Below, piece after piece: positions 12,595 through 20,152 of a DNA stretch of 34,317 nt. Origin of the DNA: a virus; the IMG/VR virus record IMGVR_UViG_3300033149_007081, positions 1 to 34,317 of that record. One strand, given 5' to 3'. Position numbers and translations under genes: made by a program. The number at the start of each line of letters is the position of its first letter. Positions within the stretch are counted from its first letter, which is position 1. The notes below the pieces were generated by a model. It did not search any database, was not told where the DNA came from, and saw only the letters and a program-made list of their open reading frames with translations.

Positions 12595-12628
12595 ATTATA
12601 AGTATACACTAACGTGTATACTTATAAT
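12595..12628. repeat. Perfect 15-bp inverted repeat, 4-nt loop
   Basis: ATTATAAGTATACAC-TAAC-GTGTATACTTATAAT. It is AT-rich and has no following T-run, so a protein-binding or cruciform site is more likely than a terminator. Confidence 0.7.
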
Positions 12629-12640
12629 TATATATATAGA

Positions 12641-12674
12641 GATATAGAATACTATGTTAATAGTATTCTATATC
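12641..12674. repeat. Perfect 14-bp inverted repeat, 6-nt loop
   Basis: GATATAGAATACTA-TGTTAA-TAGTATTCTATATC, 12 bp after the previous inverted repeat. The two together make a paired structure. Confidence 0.7.
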
Positions 12675-12790
12675 GGTTATATAGTACCTAGGGACCAGGG
12701 TCCAATGTCCCAACAGCCCCAGGGGACCAAGGAAAAAATGAATGATTTTGATAAATATTATACATTACTAGAGACAGGTGACCTAACTAC

Positions 12791-13018
12791 CTGAAATCAC
12801 TAACTATGAAATTTTTTCATAGTACCCGCCCGTACAAATCAAAAAACGCCGAATTTTAATCTTTACGAGTTTTACCGTAAGTCTGGAGATGACCGAAATC
12901 ATTGAACAATCCCGAAATCATTTTGTGTAATATTTAGAGTACAAAACAACAGATACAAACTTTTCGTAAAAATCACCCTGTCAAAATTTTGACGAATGAG
13001 GATAAGTACCTGAAATCA
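12791..13018 (+). repeat. Four CYGAAATCA direct repeats with interleaved palindromes
   Basis: CTGAAATCA at 12791 and 13010 (both within TACCTGAAATCA) and CCGAAATCA at 12893 and 12912. Between them lie the palindromes CTATGAAA-TTT-TTTCATAG (12804-12822) and GTCAAAATTTTGAC (12980-12993). Confidence 0.55.
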
Positions 13019-13083
13019 TTCAAACCACGTTTTTTGCATTTTGTATAATTTTTTATCGCCGTGGCAGAAAAACATTTGGGTCA

Positions 13084-13138
13084 GTGGTCCCTGGTCCCCT
13101 GGTCCCCTGGTCCCCTTGGTCCGGTGGTCCCTTGGTCC
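13084..13138 (+). repeat. TGGTCCC tandem repeats
   Basis: GGTCCC recurs about seven times, mostly at 8-9-nt steps (TGGTCCCC units), ending in the more degenerate TTGGTCCGGTGGTCCC. A shorter inverted match, GGGACCAGGGTCC, lies at 12691-12703. Confidence 0.6.
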
Positions 13139-13226
13139 CGCCATATATATATATATCTATACCTTCTCTTTGTCTCCTCTTTTCCGGCTATATATATACA
13201 TATATGTAAGAGAGCCAAAAATTCCC

Positions 13227-13255
13227 TTGACTTCCCGCTGAAACCGGTCTATACT
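13227..13255 (+). promoter_or_regulatory. Strong sigma70-type promoter of an apparently leaderless transcript
   Basis: TTGACT (13227-13232), a 17-bp spacer and TATACT (13250-13255). The ATG of the next gene starts 7 bp after the -10 box, where transcription is expected to begin. Confidence 0.7.
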
Positions 13256-13261
13256 ACAAGT

Positions 13262-13468
13262 ATGAAGTTTTTGACAAGGCTCAACAAATCAGCAGTGAGC
13301 GTGAATATATGGGAGAATGACGATGGGAGTAAGGTATTCAGGATGCAGAGAGGGTATCAGAACAGCGAGGGTAAATGGGTGAGTTCCCCCTATTTTAAGG
13401 AGAGGGATTACGAGGTGGTGCTTGAGCTGATGGTTCAGCTAGGCAAGTTCATAGGAAGGAGCGGATAG
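13262..13468 (+). CDS. Small conserved-looking hypothetical protein (68 aa)
   Basis: MKFLTRLNKSAVSVNIWEND… has three or four beta-strand-like segments with aromatic residues (VFRMQRGYQNSEGKW…SPYF) and a C-terminal helix. This resembles small phage proteins found beside replication genes, but I cannot assign a family. Frames extending upstream run through repeats and are rejected. There is no SD between the promoter and the ATG. Confidence 0.65.
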   Translation: MKFLTRLNKSAVSVNIWENDDGSKVFRMQRGYQNSEGKWVSSPYFKERDYEVVLELMVQLGKFIGRSG

Positions 13469-13797
13469 TGTCACTGCCTAAGCGAGTGGTGATTTGCGGT
13501 ATCCCTTACAAGATCCTGTATGTGAAGAAGCGCTCGGAGGTAGATGGTAACGAGCAGACCCCGCTGGTAGGGCAGATCAACTACTGGACCCGCGAGATAC
13601 GACTCCTTGATACCGGGCAGCCCGTAGAGGACGTTTGGCAGGAATTATGGCACGAGGTGCTGCACGGGATACGCCTGGCCATGAAGCTCGACGAGAGGAG
13701 GCTGGGCAGCGAGAATGAGCTGGATCTACTGGCTGTAGGCATAAATGATGTGATTTTCCGTAACAGGTGGTTGAAAGAGAAGTGGCAGAAGCGATAG
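13468..13797 (+). CDS. Zincin-like phage metallopeptidase (109 aa)
   Basis: GTG start overlapping the preceding TAG by one base. The core W-H-E-V-L-H-G-I (HExxH, about residues 59-66) is a zinc-peptidase motif, and E-N-E-L-D-L-L-A-V-G follows at the spacing where a third ligand is found in IrrE/SprT-like small zincins. The N-terminal strands include Y-K-I-L-Y-V and I-N-Y-W-T-R-E-I. Substrate unknown. Confidence 0.65.
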   Translation: MSLPKRVVICGIPYKILYVKKRSEVDGNEQTPLVGQINYWTREIRLLDTGQPVEDVWQELWHEVLHGIRLAMKLDERRLGSENELDLLAVGINDVIFRNRWLKEKWQKR

Positions 13798-13813
13798 GAA
13801 GGAGGAGACGGAG

Positions 13814-14020
13814 ATGGCCGATGACAAGATACAGGTAACCTGCAAGTCATGCGGGTATACCTTTCTCAGCCGGGCAAAGTACTCCACCACCTGTGCCGTG
13901 TGTGGTCACGGGATAGTCATCCCTCGTCGGCTGAGAGATCCGAACTGGGTAGACGGGAGGAAGGGAAGATGGAAGGTAGTCCGCGTCAGGGTAGACGAGC
14001 AGTCGCCTACTGCCGGGTGA
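13814..14020 (+). CDS. Zinc-ribbon protein (68 aa)
   Basis: ATG 13814 follows GGAAGGAGGAGACGG. Two Cys pairs, V-T-C-K-S-C and T-C-A-V-C-G (about residues 9-34), form a classical zinc ribbon; the C-terminus is basic and rich in Arg/Lys. It overlaps the start of the recombinase by 52 nt. It is probably a DNA/RNA-binding accessory protein. Confidence 0.6.
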   Translation: MADDKIQVTCKSCGYTFLSRAKYSTTCAVCGHGIVIPRRLRDPNWVDGRKGRWKVVRVRVDEQSPTAG

Positions 14021-14588
14021 GCAAAGAAGACCGTCTCGGCAAAGGGGTGAGCGTGGAGGTACAGGTAGAGAAGGCGGAGCAGTAATAATCACCGATGAGG
14101 GCCGCTCGGGAAAAGACTGGAACAGAGAAGGTGCGAGGGAACTGCTGGAGAGACTGGATGAGTTCGACCATCTCATAGTGTATAGGCTCGACCGGCTGTC
14201 CCGCTCCGCCTTGGATCTACTTGATATCTCCAACCACCTCCAAGCAAAGGGTGTGCAGCTCCACTCCATCTGTGAGAGCATCGACACCTCCACGGCAGTG
14301 GGGAAGCTGTTCTACGGGTTCCTCGCTCTCTTTGCCGAGTTCGAGCGGAACAGGACGGTTGAGCGCACGAAGGAGGCGCTGGACTACAAGAGAGACAATG
14401 GCGAATGGGTAGGGAGGGTGCCGTTCGGGTGGACTCTCGCCAATGGCGGTCTGGTGGAGAACATAGAGGAGCAAAAGAGAATAGAACAGGCAAGAATGTT
14501 GCGAGAAAAGGGGGAGAGTTGGAGGTACATATCACGAGTACTGAATGTGGACAAGATGACTATCAAGAGGGCAGTGGAGAGAGGGTAA
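13969..14588 (+). pseudogene. Serine recombinase (resolvase/invertase), frame-broken
   Basis: ATG 13969 follows GGGAGGAAGGGAAG. The first frame gives R-R-A-V-A-Y-C-R-V-S-K-E-D (catalytic Ser) and ends at TAA 14083-14085 after …VEVQVEKAEQ. The family sequence resumes one frame back as VIITDEGRSGKDW…, then Y-R-L-D-R-L-S-R-S and a C-terminal HTH (…SWRYISRVLNVDKMTIKRAV) ending at 14588. About 10-15 residues normally found between these parts are missing as well. As written, no full-length enzyme can be made. It is a small recombinase of about 205 aa, without the large C-terminal domain of integrases. Confidence 0.7.
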
Positions 14589-14590
14589 GG

Positions 14591-14788
14591 GTGGAAAAAG
14601 AGACGTACGAGATGGAGTATACATGCTCTAACTGTGAGTTTACTTTCACGCGGGACGTTTGTCGCGGGGATAGGGCGAAAGGTCGAGGTGGTGAATGTCC
14701 TTACTGTGGGGCTGAAGATACTGTGTGGCTTCCTTTTGGGTACCGTAGGCCATGCCCTTCTCTTGAGGGGACGGTGACGGGTAAATGA
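14591..14788 (+). CDS. Zinc-ribbon protein (65 aa)
   Basis: GTG 14591 with AGAGAGG upstream gives VEKETYEMEYTCSNC…; an ATG seven codons in is an alternative. Cys pairs C-S-N-C and C-P-Y-C flank a basic stretch with one extra Cys. The end is Pro/Arg-rich. Function unknown; it starts two bases after the recombinase stop. Confidence 0.5.
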   Translation: MEKETYEMEYTCSNCEFTFTRDVCRGDRAKGRGGECPYCGAEDTVWLPFGYRRPCPSLEGTVTGK

Positions 14789-14803
14789 CAGGGGGAACGA
14801 AGA

Positions 14804-15085
14804 ATGGTAAAGGTTAAGGAATTGAAGTTTAGGCCACATCCTGCCGGCGTCGGGGGCTTACGGGCTACTGCGGAATTCGGAAATGGTTATAAGGCGAGTG
14901 TAGTTACTGGCTCTCTGTTCTACACTACCCCCGAGCGCCCTTACGAGATAGCTGTACTACACGAGGATAAGATTGTTTATGATACCCCAGTGACAGCTGA
15001 TGTCTGTGGCTACCTTACAGAAGAAGAAGCGGATGAGGTGTTGAGGCAGATTGAAGAGTTACCCGAACGCAAAAAGCGTGAGTAG
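14804..15085 (+). CDS. Phage hypothetical protein (93 aa)
   Basis: MVKVKELKFRPHPAGVGGL… contains A-E-F-G-N-G-Y-K-A-S-V-V-T-G and Y-E-I-A-V-L-H, then D-T-P-V-T-A-D-V-C-G-Y-L, a strand-rich pattern I have seen in unassigned phage proteins. The C-terminal helix is acidic then basic. No function assigned. Confidence 0.7.
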   Translation: MVKVKELKFRPHPAGVGGLRATAEFGNGYKASVVTGSLFYTTPERPYEIAVLHEDKIVYDTPVTADVCGYLTEEEADEVLRQIEELPERKKRE

Positions 15086-15203
15086 GTTCCGCTGGTGCGA
15101 ACTCCACCACCAATGGATTCCCGCAGACCCCAGGGCGTGCGAAAAGAGGCGGGTGAAATCGTCCAATGTCTGCAAAGCCTGCAGAAAGGAGAGAGGAGAG
15201 TGA
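15078..15203 (+). CDS. Small Cys protein (41 aa), possibly truncated
   Basis: GTG 15078 overlaps the previous stop. The sequence ends V-C-K-A-C-R-K-E-R-G-E with two further Cys before (W-C, A-C-E), like the small phage zinc proteins that start with a Cys4 module and continue into a basic helix. The same frame continues past the TGA as AYFDKWFRE, a second stop, then …ISLSAREIARQTGRREGSQQ, which looks like that missing helix. It may be a gene broken by two stops. Confidence 0.4.
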   Translation: MSRFRWCELHHQWIPADPRACEKRRVKSSNVCKACRKERGE

Positions 15204-15334
15204 GCCTATTTCGACAAGTGGTTTCGGGAATAGGGAACATCCGCCTTCAATTCCCGCAAGATCTCACTCAGTGCCCGGGAGATAGCAAGGCAGACGGGAC
15301 GCAGAGAGGGCAGCCAGCAAAAACATGGAGGTAA
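15200..15334 (+). CDS. Candidate small protein (44 aa), uncertain frame
   Basis: GTG 15200 overlaps the preceding TGA (GTGA) and has GGAGAGAGGAGA directly upstream, which favours translation. The product (VSLFRQVVSGIGNIRLQF…) is not recognised. It competes with the readthrough frame of the previous gene for the same DNA. Confidence 0.3.
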   Translation: MSLFRQVVSGIGNIRLQFPQDLTQCPGDSKADGTQRGQPAKTWR

Positions 15335-15337
15335 GAG

Positions 15338-15442
15338 ATGGCGAAATGTCCAGGAGGTAAGATCAGATCCAAGGGTAAAGGCAGAGGACTCGGCAAGGGT
15401 AAAGGCAGAGGGCCGATAGGGATACCCGTGAAAAGGAAGTAG
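15338..15442 (+). CDS. Tiny Gly/Lys/Arg-repeat protein (34 aa)
   Basis: ATG 15338 follows GGAGGTAAGAG. The product is MAKCPGGKIRSKGKGRGLGK followed by GKGRGPIGIPVKRK. Two DNA copies of AAGGGTAAAGGCAGAGG encode the KGKGRG units. It is very basic and probably binds nucleic acid; similar peptides occur just upstream of terminase genes in some phages (from memory). Confidence 0.55.
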   Translation: MAKCPGGKIRSKGKGRGLGKGKGRGPIGIPVKRK

Positions 15443-15480
15443 ACTGCATTGATACGTGTTGCCATGGTTCACGTAGTAAA

Positions 15481-17082
15481 ATGACCAAGTTCAAAGATCT
15501 CGCCCGCAGACTGGCCGAGCGTGAGGAGTTCCGCCAAAAGAACAAGCTCCTCTTTATGGAACTCTACCGCCCGGAGCCGCGCAAACCCAAGGAGCTGCGT
15601 TTTACCAAGATGCAGACAAAGATGTTGCTCTGTACTCGCGCGGATGATCCGGGACAGCTCCCCCACAGGATGATAATAAGAGGCAGCAACAAGCAGGGGA
15701 AGACTGCGGGGGTAGTGATCCGCGCTATCTGTTTCGCCTGTGGCAAACAACCGTTTCTCCCGCCTGATCACCCCCTTTATGATCTCACCAAATTCGTCCC
15801 TGTCCCGTGCGGGATACTGGTAATGGGTGAGGAGCTCGTCCAAGCGGTAAAGTACAAGCTGATTCCGGAGTTTAAGAAATGGCTGCCCGACATTTGCAAG
15901 TACAGGACCTACCGCAATCCTCAGGGTGTGGAGACGGAGATCACCATCCAAACAGGCTTTGAGGGGGAGCCTATCGGCTCTCGTATATTCTTCCGCGCCT
16001 ATGGCCAAATCCCCCGCACGTTTGAAGGTGTAGATAGCCACGTTAATCTCTTCGACGAGCCTCCGCCACAGGATATTTATACTCCTGTCCAGCGCGGTCT
16101 AGTCGCTACCGAGGGCTATTCGATGATAGCTATGACCCATGTCAACGAGCCTTGGTTGCGACCTCTCGAAAAGGAATCCATCGACATGGGCGGCCCGGAC
16201 AAAGACTTCCGGGTGATCAAGACGGGTAGTATTTGGGAGAACCTGGTCGAGAAGGGCGGCTTTCTCACCAAGTCCGCAATCGAGCGCTTCATAAAGGAGG
16301 TGAAGGCTACCGAACCTCACAACTACGGCCCGCGGATCTTGGGCGACTCCATGCTTACCGGCCAGACGATATTCGGCATGTTCCGGGATGAACCTCCCTT
16401 TGTCGTGCCGGATTTTGAGATCCCCCGGCATTGGACATGGTGGGAGGGAGTGGACCCGGCCGATACCAAAGACACAATCTGGGTATTCGTGGCGGTGAGC
16501 CCTTACGACATCACCATCAATGGCCAGCGCGCTTACCGGTGCTTTGTGGTGGACTATTTCCGCTTTCCTCCGCGGGACAGCATCACTGATATAGCAGACG
16601 CGGTTAAAAAGCGCAGACTGGAACTGGGCTATGAAAAACCCTATGCGATAGTACTCGACCGCAAGCACGGTCGCCGTATCCAAAAGGCGGAGAAGCACAC
16701 CGACCGCCGCACGTGGGAGGAGATGCTGACTAACGTCGGTATAGGGTATATTGAGCTTGCCGACCAGAAATCAGGTGATGTGGAGACGGGACAGAAGATC
16801 ATCAAAGAATACCTCAAACCGCAGTTCTGGAAACTGGAGGACCGCGACGTGCCGGGGTTGGTGTTTCTCAATCGCTGTCACTCTCGCGGTGCCGGCCCGG
16901 GGCCTATCGAAGCGATGGAGAATTACCGCTGCAAGCGGGGTAGCAATGAGCCCATGGACGACGAGAACAAGGACGTGGTGGATGCGCTGAGGTATGTGAT
17001 GATGAAAATCCCCAGTTATGTGGACCCGGCGTTTCGGGTGCGGGAGGAATACGTACCTGTCAGCAAGCATACGGGGCACTAG
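15481..17082 (+). CDS. terL: Terminase large subunit (533 aa)
   Basis: The N-terminal ATPase has Walker A G-S-N-K-Q-G-K-T (68-75) and Walker B H-V-N-L-F-D-E (187-193). The C-terminal RNase H-like nuclease has an acidic strand W-E-G-V-D-P-A-D (D325), A-I-V-L-D-R (about 390) and a late D-V-V-D-A-L-R-Y. It packages DNA into the procapsid by ATP-driven translocation and cuts it. Normal length for the family. No small-terminase gene could be recognised upstream. Confidence 0.92.
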   Translation: MTKFKDLARRLAEREEFRQKNKLLFMELYRPEPRKPKELRFTKMQTKMLLCTRADDPGQLPHRMIIRGSNKQGKTAGVVIRAICFACGKQPFLPPDHPLYDLTKFVPVPCGILVMGEELVQAVKYKLIPEFKKWLPDICKYRTYRNPQGVETEITIQTGFEGEPIGSRIFFRAYGQIPRTFEGVDSHVNLFDEPPPQDIYTPVQRGLVATEGYSMIAMTHVNEPWLRPLEKESIDMGGPDKDFRVIKTGSIWENLVEKGGFLTKSAIERFIKEVKATEPHNYGPRILGDSMLTGQTIFGMFRDEPPFVVPDFEIPRHWTWWEGVDPADTKDTIWVFVAVSPYDITINGQRAYRCFVVDYFRFPPRDSITDIADAVKKRRLELGYEKPYAIVLDRKHGRRIQKAEKHTDRRTWEEMLTNVGIGYIELADQKSGDVETGQKIIKEYLKPQFWKLEDRDVPGLVFLNRCHSRGAGPGPIEAMENYRCKRGSNEPMDDENKDVVDALRYVMMKIPSYVDPAFRVREEYVPVSKHTGH

Positions 17083-17171
17083 GGAGAGAGAGAGAGGAGA
17101 AAGGAGGGGGGGGGGAGAGAACGGTATAATAGTTACAAAAATAGTAGAGTAATTACCCACGGGGGAGAGGA

Positions 17172-17372
17172 ATGGATTTTGTTTACACACGTCAGCCAGG
17201 GGTGCCGGGCAGCCTGCGTCAGGTCTCAGAAGAGGAATTACTGGAGATCGACGACGGCTACGTGATCCTGACCGCGGGCGAGATGAGGGAACTACTCACT
17301 GAGCTCCACCGTTTGAGAAAACGCAGTCAGATAAACCCATTTCCGTGTACTACCTACAGGAGGGAAAAATGA
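17172..17372 (+). CDS. Small hypothetical protein (66 aa)
   Basis: ATG 17172 follows GGGGGAGAGG. Acidic middle helices (SEEELLEIDDGYVILTAGEM) and a basic C-terminus. A TATAAT at 17125-17130 lies in the purine-rich gap before it but has no recognisable -35 partner. No family recognised. Confidence 0.6.
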   Translation: MDFVYTRQPGVPGSLRQVSEEELLEIDDGYVILTAGEMRELLTELHRLRKRSQINPFPCTTYRREK

Positions 17373-17731
17373 GGAAGGTACTGGCCATTATCGCTGTTCT
17401 GCTCTTTGTGTTCTCTTTCTCTGTCTACGCCGCTGAGGAGAAAGACCCGCTCCATCTCCGTCTTGAGCTTCTGGAGACTCAGATCCAGAATCAGGCTGAG
17501 ATGATCAACAGCCGCGACAAGGACATCCAGCGGATAAAACTCGAACAGCAGCTTATCAGATACAGATTGAAAGAACTGGGGGATCAGTTGGCGGTACTCG
17601 TTAAGGATCTCCCCACTGATGAGCTTGACCGGTTGGCAAAGCGTTACAGGAGGGAGAACAGGAGATTGGAGTTGCAGATAGTAAATGCGGAGCGAGCAGA
17701 CAGGAAACAGGAGAAAGGAGAGAAGAGATGA
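17369..17731 (+). CDS. Secreted coiled-coil protein with signal peptide (120 aa)
   Basis: ATG 17369 follows ACAGGAGGG; an upstream ATG (17345) lies inside the previous gene. MRKVLAIIAVLLFVFSFSVYAAEEKD is a clear Sec signal peptide with cleavage near A-A. The rest is a continuous charged coiled coil (…ELLETQIQNQAEMINSRDKD…). The outline fits a periplasmic spanin-like or envelope protein, though its place between terminase and portal is unusual for lysis genes. Confidence 0.65.
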   Translation: MRKVLAIIAVLLFVFSFSVYAAEEKDPLHLRLELLETQIQNQAEMINSRDKDIQRIKLEQQLIRYRLKELGDQLAVLVKDLPTDELDRLAKRYRRENRRLELQIVNAERADRKQEKGEKR

Positions 17732-17949
17732 AAGAGATTGAGTTTGGAAAAGCAGTGCCGTATGATATCGTTATCAAGCCATCACACAACAAGGGGTTTG
17801 TAGTGAGGGTGGGTTGTGCTAGGTTGGTTTTCACTGACCCCCACGAGCTAGTCGACGCGCTGAGGGAATACCTGGAGGACCCGGAAGCGGTTGAGAAGAG
17901 ATATAATACCAGTGTTGGTGGAGTAGTGTCGGAAGCGCGCAGTGCTTGA
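17728..17949 (+). CDS. Small hypothetical protein (73 aa)
   Basis: ATGA overlap with the preceding stop and GGAGAGAAG upstream. MKEIEFGKAVPYDIVIKPSH… suggests a small beta-rich N-terminus; a helix (H-E-L-V-D-A-L-R-E-Y-L) follows. No family recognised. Confidence 0.65.
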   Translation: MKEIEFGKAVPYDIVIKPSHNKGFVVRVGCARLVFTDPHELVDALREYLEDPEAVEKRYNTSVGGVVSEARSA

Positions 17950-17975
17950 CACCCCCTCCTCTGATACAGTACACT
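17946..17975 (+). promoter_or_regulatory. Sigma70-type promoter upstream of the groES-like gene
   Basis: TTGACA (17946-17951), an 18-bp spacer and TACACT (17970-17975), 31 bp before the ATG. It starts just inside the end of the preceding gene. Confidence 0.55.
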
Positions 17976-18006
17976 TTCAATAACCACTCACACCGGAGCT
18001 TATCGT

Positions 18007-18324
18007 ATGCCGAGACGTATGGATGAATCCCTCATGCCTCCGAGTTACCTGATCGATCCGATCAAGGACAAGGTGGTAGTCTATAAAGACGCCGCACCCG
18101 AGCAACATGGGGTGATAATAATCCCCGAAACAGTTCGAGACCGCGAGATCATCCTCACCGGTCGTGTCGCGGCGGTCGGCCCGGACGTCACCTCCCTCTC
18201 TCCGGGCGATTACGTCTGTTTCGGACAGTACGCCGGCACTCAGGTGAAAATAGACGACGAGACTTACCACGTGATGCTCGAAAAGGACATCCACGTGGTT
18301 CTCAGAGAGCGCAAAAAGGAATAA
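18007..18324 (+). CDS. GroES/Cpn10-like co-chaperonin (105 aa)
   Basis: The Cpn10 pattern is clear: I-K-D-K-V-V-V-Y at the N-terminal strand, a mobile-loop region ending G-V-I-I-I-P-E-T, G-R-V-A-A-V-G-P-D, then S-P-G-D-Y-V-C-F and Y-A-G-T-Q-V-K-I-D-D-E-T-Y. It would cap the host GroEL, as T4 gp31 does, to fold capsid or portal subunits. The I-I-I-P stretch fits the mobile loop's hydrophobic contact. It starts its own promoter unit and lies directly before the portal. Confidence 0.82.
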   Translation: MPRRMDESLMPPSYLIDPIKDKVVVYKDAAPEQHGVIIIPETVRDREIILTGRVAAVGPDVTSLSPGDYVCFGQYAGTQVKIDDETYHVMLEKDIHVVLRERKKE

Positions 18325-18325
18325 G

Positions 18326-20152
18326 ATGGCAACTCCCCCTCCTCCCTCTTTTCTTGAAAAGACCAAAGCCTCACTCCAGAAGAAGTTTGACGAATCGGCG
18401 AAGGTGGTGAATACGCTGGCCACTGACTGGGACAAGTGGATGAACCTCTACCGCCACATCATCAAACAAAAACACCACAGCTGGGAGAGTAACCTCATCG
18501 TCCCCAAACCCTACTCCCTCATCGAGACCTTCACTCCTCATGTTCTCAGCACGGTCTTCGGCCCGAGGGAGTTTATCACTGTCCGCAATCCGGCGCTACC
18601 CGAGGACGAGCTCCGCCAGTTTAATAAGTGGCTCGTGTGGTTCCTCCTCAGCAAGATGAAGATCTACATGCGGGCGATGGAGCTCTTCAAAGGCAGTCCA
18701 ATCTACGGCACAGCCTACCTCAAGCTGTACATGCGTCGGGGCATCCCCGCTCTCGGTTATGTCCGCCCGCATGATTTCTACTGGGACCCGCGGGCGACGG
18801 AGCCGGGCGACGTCGACAGTCTCGCTTGGTGCTTCCACAAAATCCCCAAGAAAGACTTGGGTGATCTGGAAAGGGCGATGGTGCCGCGGGTGGAGATGAA
18901 GACAGGGGAGATGGTGATTGTCACCGAGCCCTACCCGGAACTGGTCCTGGATCCGTTGTATTTCAACCTCAATCGTGTCTGGGAGAAGCATATCCGGGAC
19001 AGCGGCACTGAGGTGGAGGAGGCGGGGGCAACCACCAACATACCCTCCCTCGATCTTCTCGAATACTGGGGCGAGATAGAAACCACCTTCGGCACGTACG
19101 ACGTCAACCGTAAGCATTACCGTCCTGGAAGATACGAGGAGTACGTGGTTACCGCCATCCTCAAAGGAGATATGATAGAGGATATCATCCGCTGTGAACC
19201 CAGCACCTTCTATTATGAAGATCCCTACGAGGGACGGAAATACCTCAAGCCTTTCGTCGCTTCCCTCTACACGCTCGTCCCCGGCCAGTTCACCGGTCAG
19301 GGTGCGATCCAGCCGGTGGAGTCGCTCATTGAAGAGAGGAAAGAGCACCATGACCTGTACCTGGACGAGCATAAACGGTCAGTAATGACCATCCTCAAGG
19401 TCCGCGAGGCGTCGCAGCTTACCAAAAAGGATCTGGAGTTTCGGCCTTACAACATCTGGTACATGCGCAACTTGGGGGATGTGGAGTTGGTCAAATCCCC
19501 CGAGGTCAACCTCCAGGCATTCCAGTATATCGATGCGTTACTGGACAGAGAGATCGACCGCACTCTCGCTATGTCCTCTATCTCCCAGGCGGTCCCTTAT
19601 ACCAAGCGTCAGACATTCGGCGAGATCCGCGCGCTGATGGGAGAGCAGGTGAAGCGGTTCAGTGTTTTTCTGCAGATGGCCGACCACATCACCCTCCGCC
19701 CGCTGGTATTCAAAACCCTCGTCCTCATGCGCCAGATGCCACAGATTCTCGCCGGGCAGCCGTTCCAAATGCCGGAGGGGGATTATGTGGTACCGCCCGA
19801 CCTCCTCACCGAGCGCACCCATGTGTCGTTTGCCGCTACCGGCACGGAACCGGAAGGGAGTAAGTACGCAAAGGCGGATATCTGGCCGCGGGTACTGAAG
19901 GCGATTGCCGATGTGACGATGGCTACCGGAGGCAAGTACGAGCTCGTGCTTTCCGAGATCATTCAGGAGTTCGAGAACCTCTACGATATCAAGGACCCGC
20001 AGAGGTTTGTGAGAGAGTCCCGCCCGAGTGTTCCTCTTGACGCGCTGATGGAGGCGACGCCACCCGAGTACAAAGAGGCGATGCAGGCGGTGATCCAGCA
20101 GGCGATGGCGTTACTCCAAGCTGAGAAAGAGATGGCGAGGGAGCAGAGATGA
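18326..20152 (+). CDS. Portal protein (608 aa)
   Basis: Size, position (after terminase, before scaffold and capsid) and motifs such as S-L-I-E-T-F-T-P-H-V-L-S-T-V-F-G near the N-terminus, W-E-I-E-like stem residues and a long Gln/Met-rich C-terminal helix (…AVIQQAMALLQAEKEM…) fit a phage portal. It forms the dodecameric DNA channel at one capsid vertex. ATG two bases after the groES-like stop, with AAAGGA upstream. Confidence 0.82.
   Translation: MATPPPPSFLEKTKASLQKKFDESAKVVNTLATDWDKWMNLYRHIIKQKHHSWESNLIVPKPYSLIETFTPHVLSTVFGPREFITVRNPALPEDELRQFNKWLVWFLLSKMKIYMRAMELFKGSPIYGTAYLKLYMRRGIPALGYVRPHDFYWDPRATEPGDVDSLAWCFHKIPKKDLGDLERAMVPRVEMKTGEMVIVTEPYPELVLDPLYFNLNRVWEKHIRDSGTEVEEAGATTNIPSLDLLEYWGEIETTFGTYDVNRKHYRPGRYEEYVVTAILKGDMIEDIIRCEPSTFYYEDPYEGRKYLKPFVASLYTLVPGQFTGQGAIQPVESLIEERKEHHDLYLDEHKRSVMTILKVREASQLTKKDLEFRPYNIWYMRNLGDVELVKSPEVNLQAFQYIDALLDREIDRTLAMSSISQAVPYTKRQTFGEIRALMGEQVKRFSVFLQMADHITLRPLVFKTLVLMRQMPQILAGQPFQMPEGDYVVPPDLLTERTHVSFAATGTEPEGSKYAKADIWPRVLKAIADVTMATGGKYELVLSEIIQEFENLYDIKDPQRFVRESRPSVPLDALMEATPPEYKEAMQAVIQQAMALLQAEKEMAREQR

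Larger units (their letters stand above)
12483..13261. other. AT-rich palindrome-rich intergenic region (origin or control candidate)
   Basis: No convincing gene of useful size lies here; a 29-codon frame at 12705-12794 (MSQQPQGTKEKMNDFDKYYT…) lacks a good SD. Contents in order: TCACTC-type short repeats (12535-12585), two long perfect hairpins, GGACC/GGTCC clusters, four CYGAAATCA repeats, two more palindromes and a (TA)n run at 13143-13156. Confidence 0.6.

Noticed and set aside
13041-13261. Upstream extension of the 68-aa gene through the GGTCCC and TA repeats
   Set aside because: Low-complexity translation; a strong promoter and an ATG seven bases after its -10 box define the start better.
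15078-15442. Stop-codon reassignment in this phage
   Set aside because: TAA, TAG and TGA all end other well-supported genes (for example TAG for the terminase and TGA for the portal).
18596-19372. 258-codon minus-strand frame inside the portal gene
   Set aside because: Antisense shadow of a well-supported portal gene.
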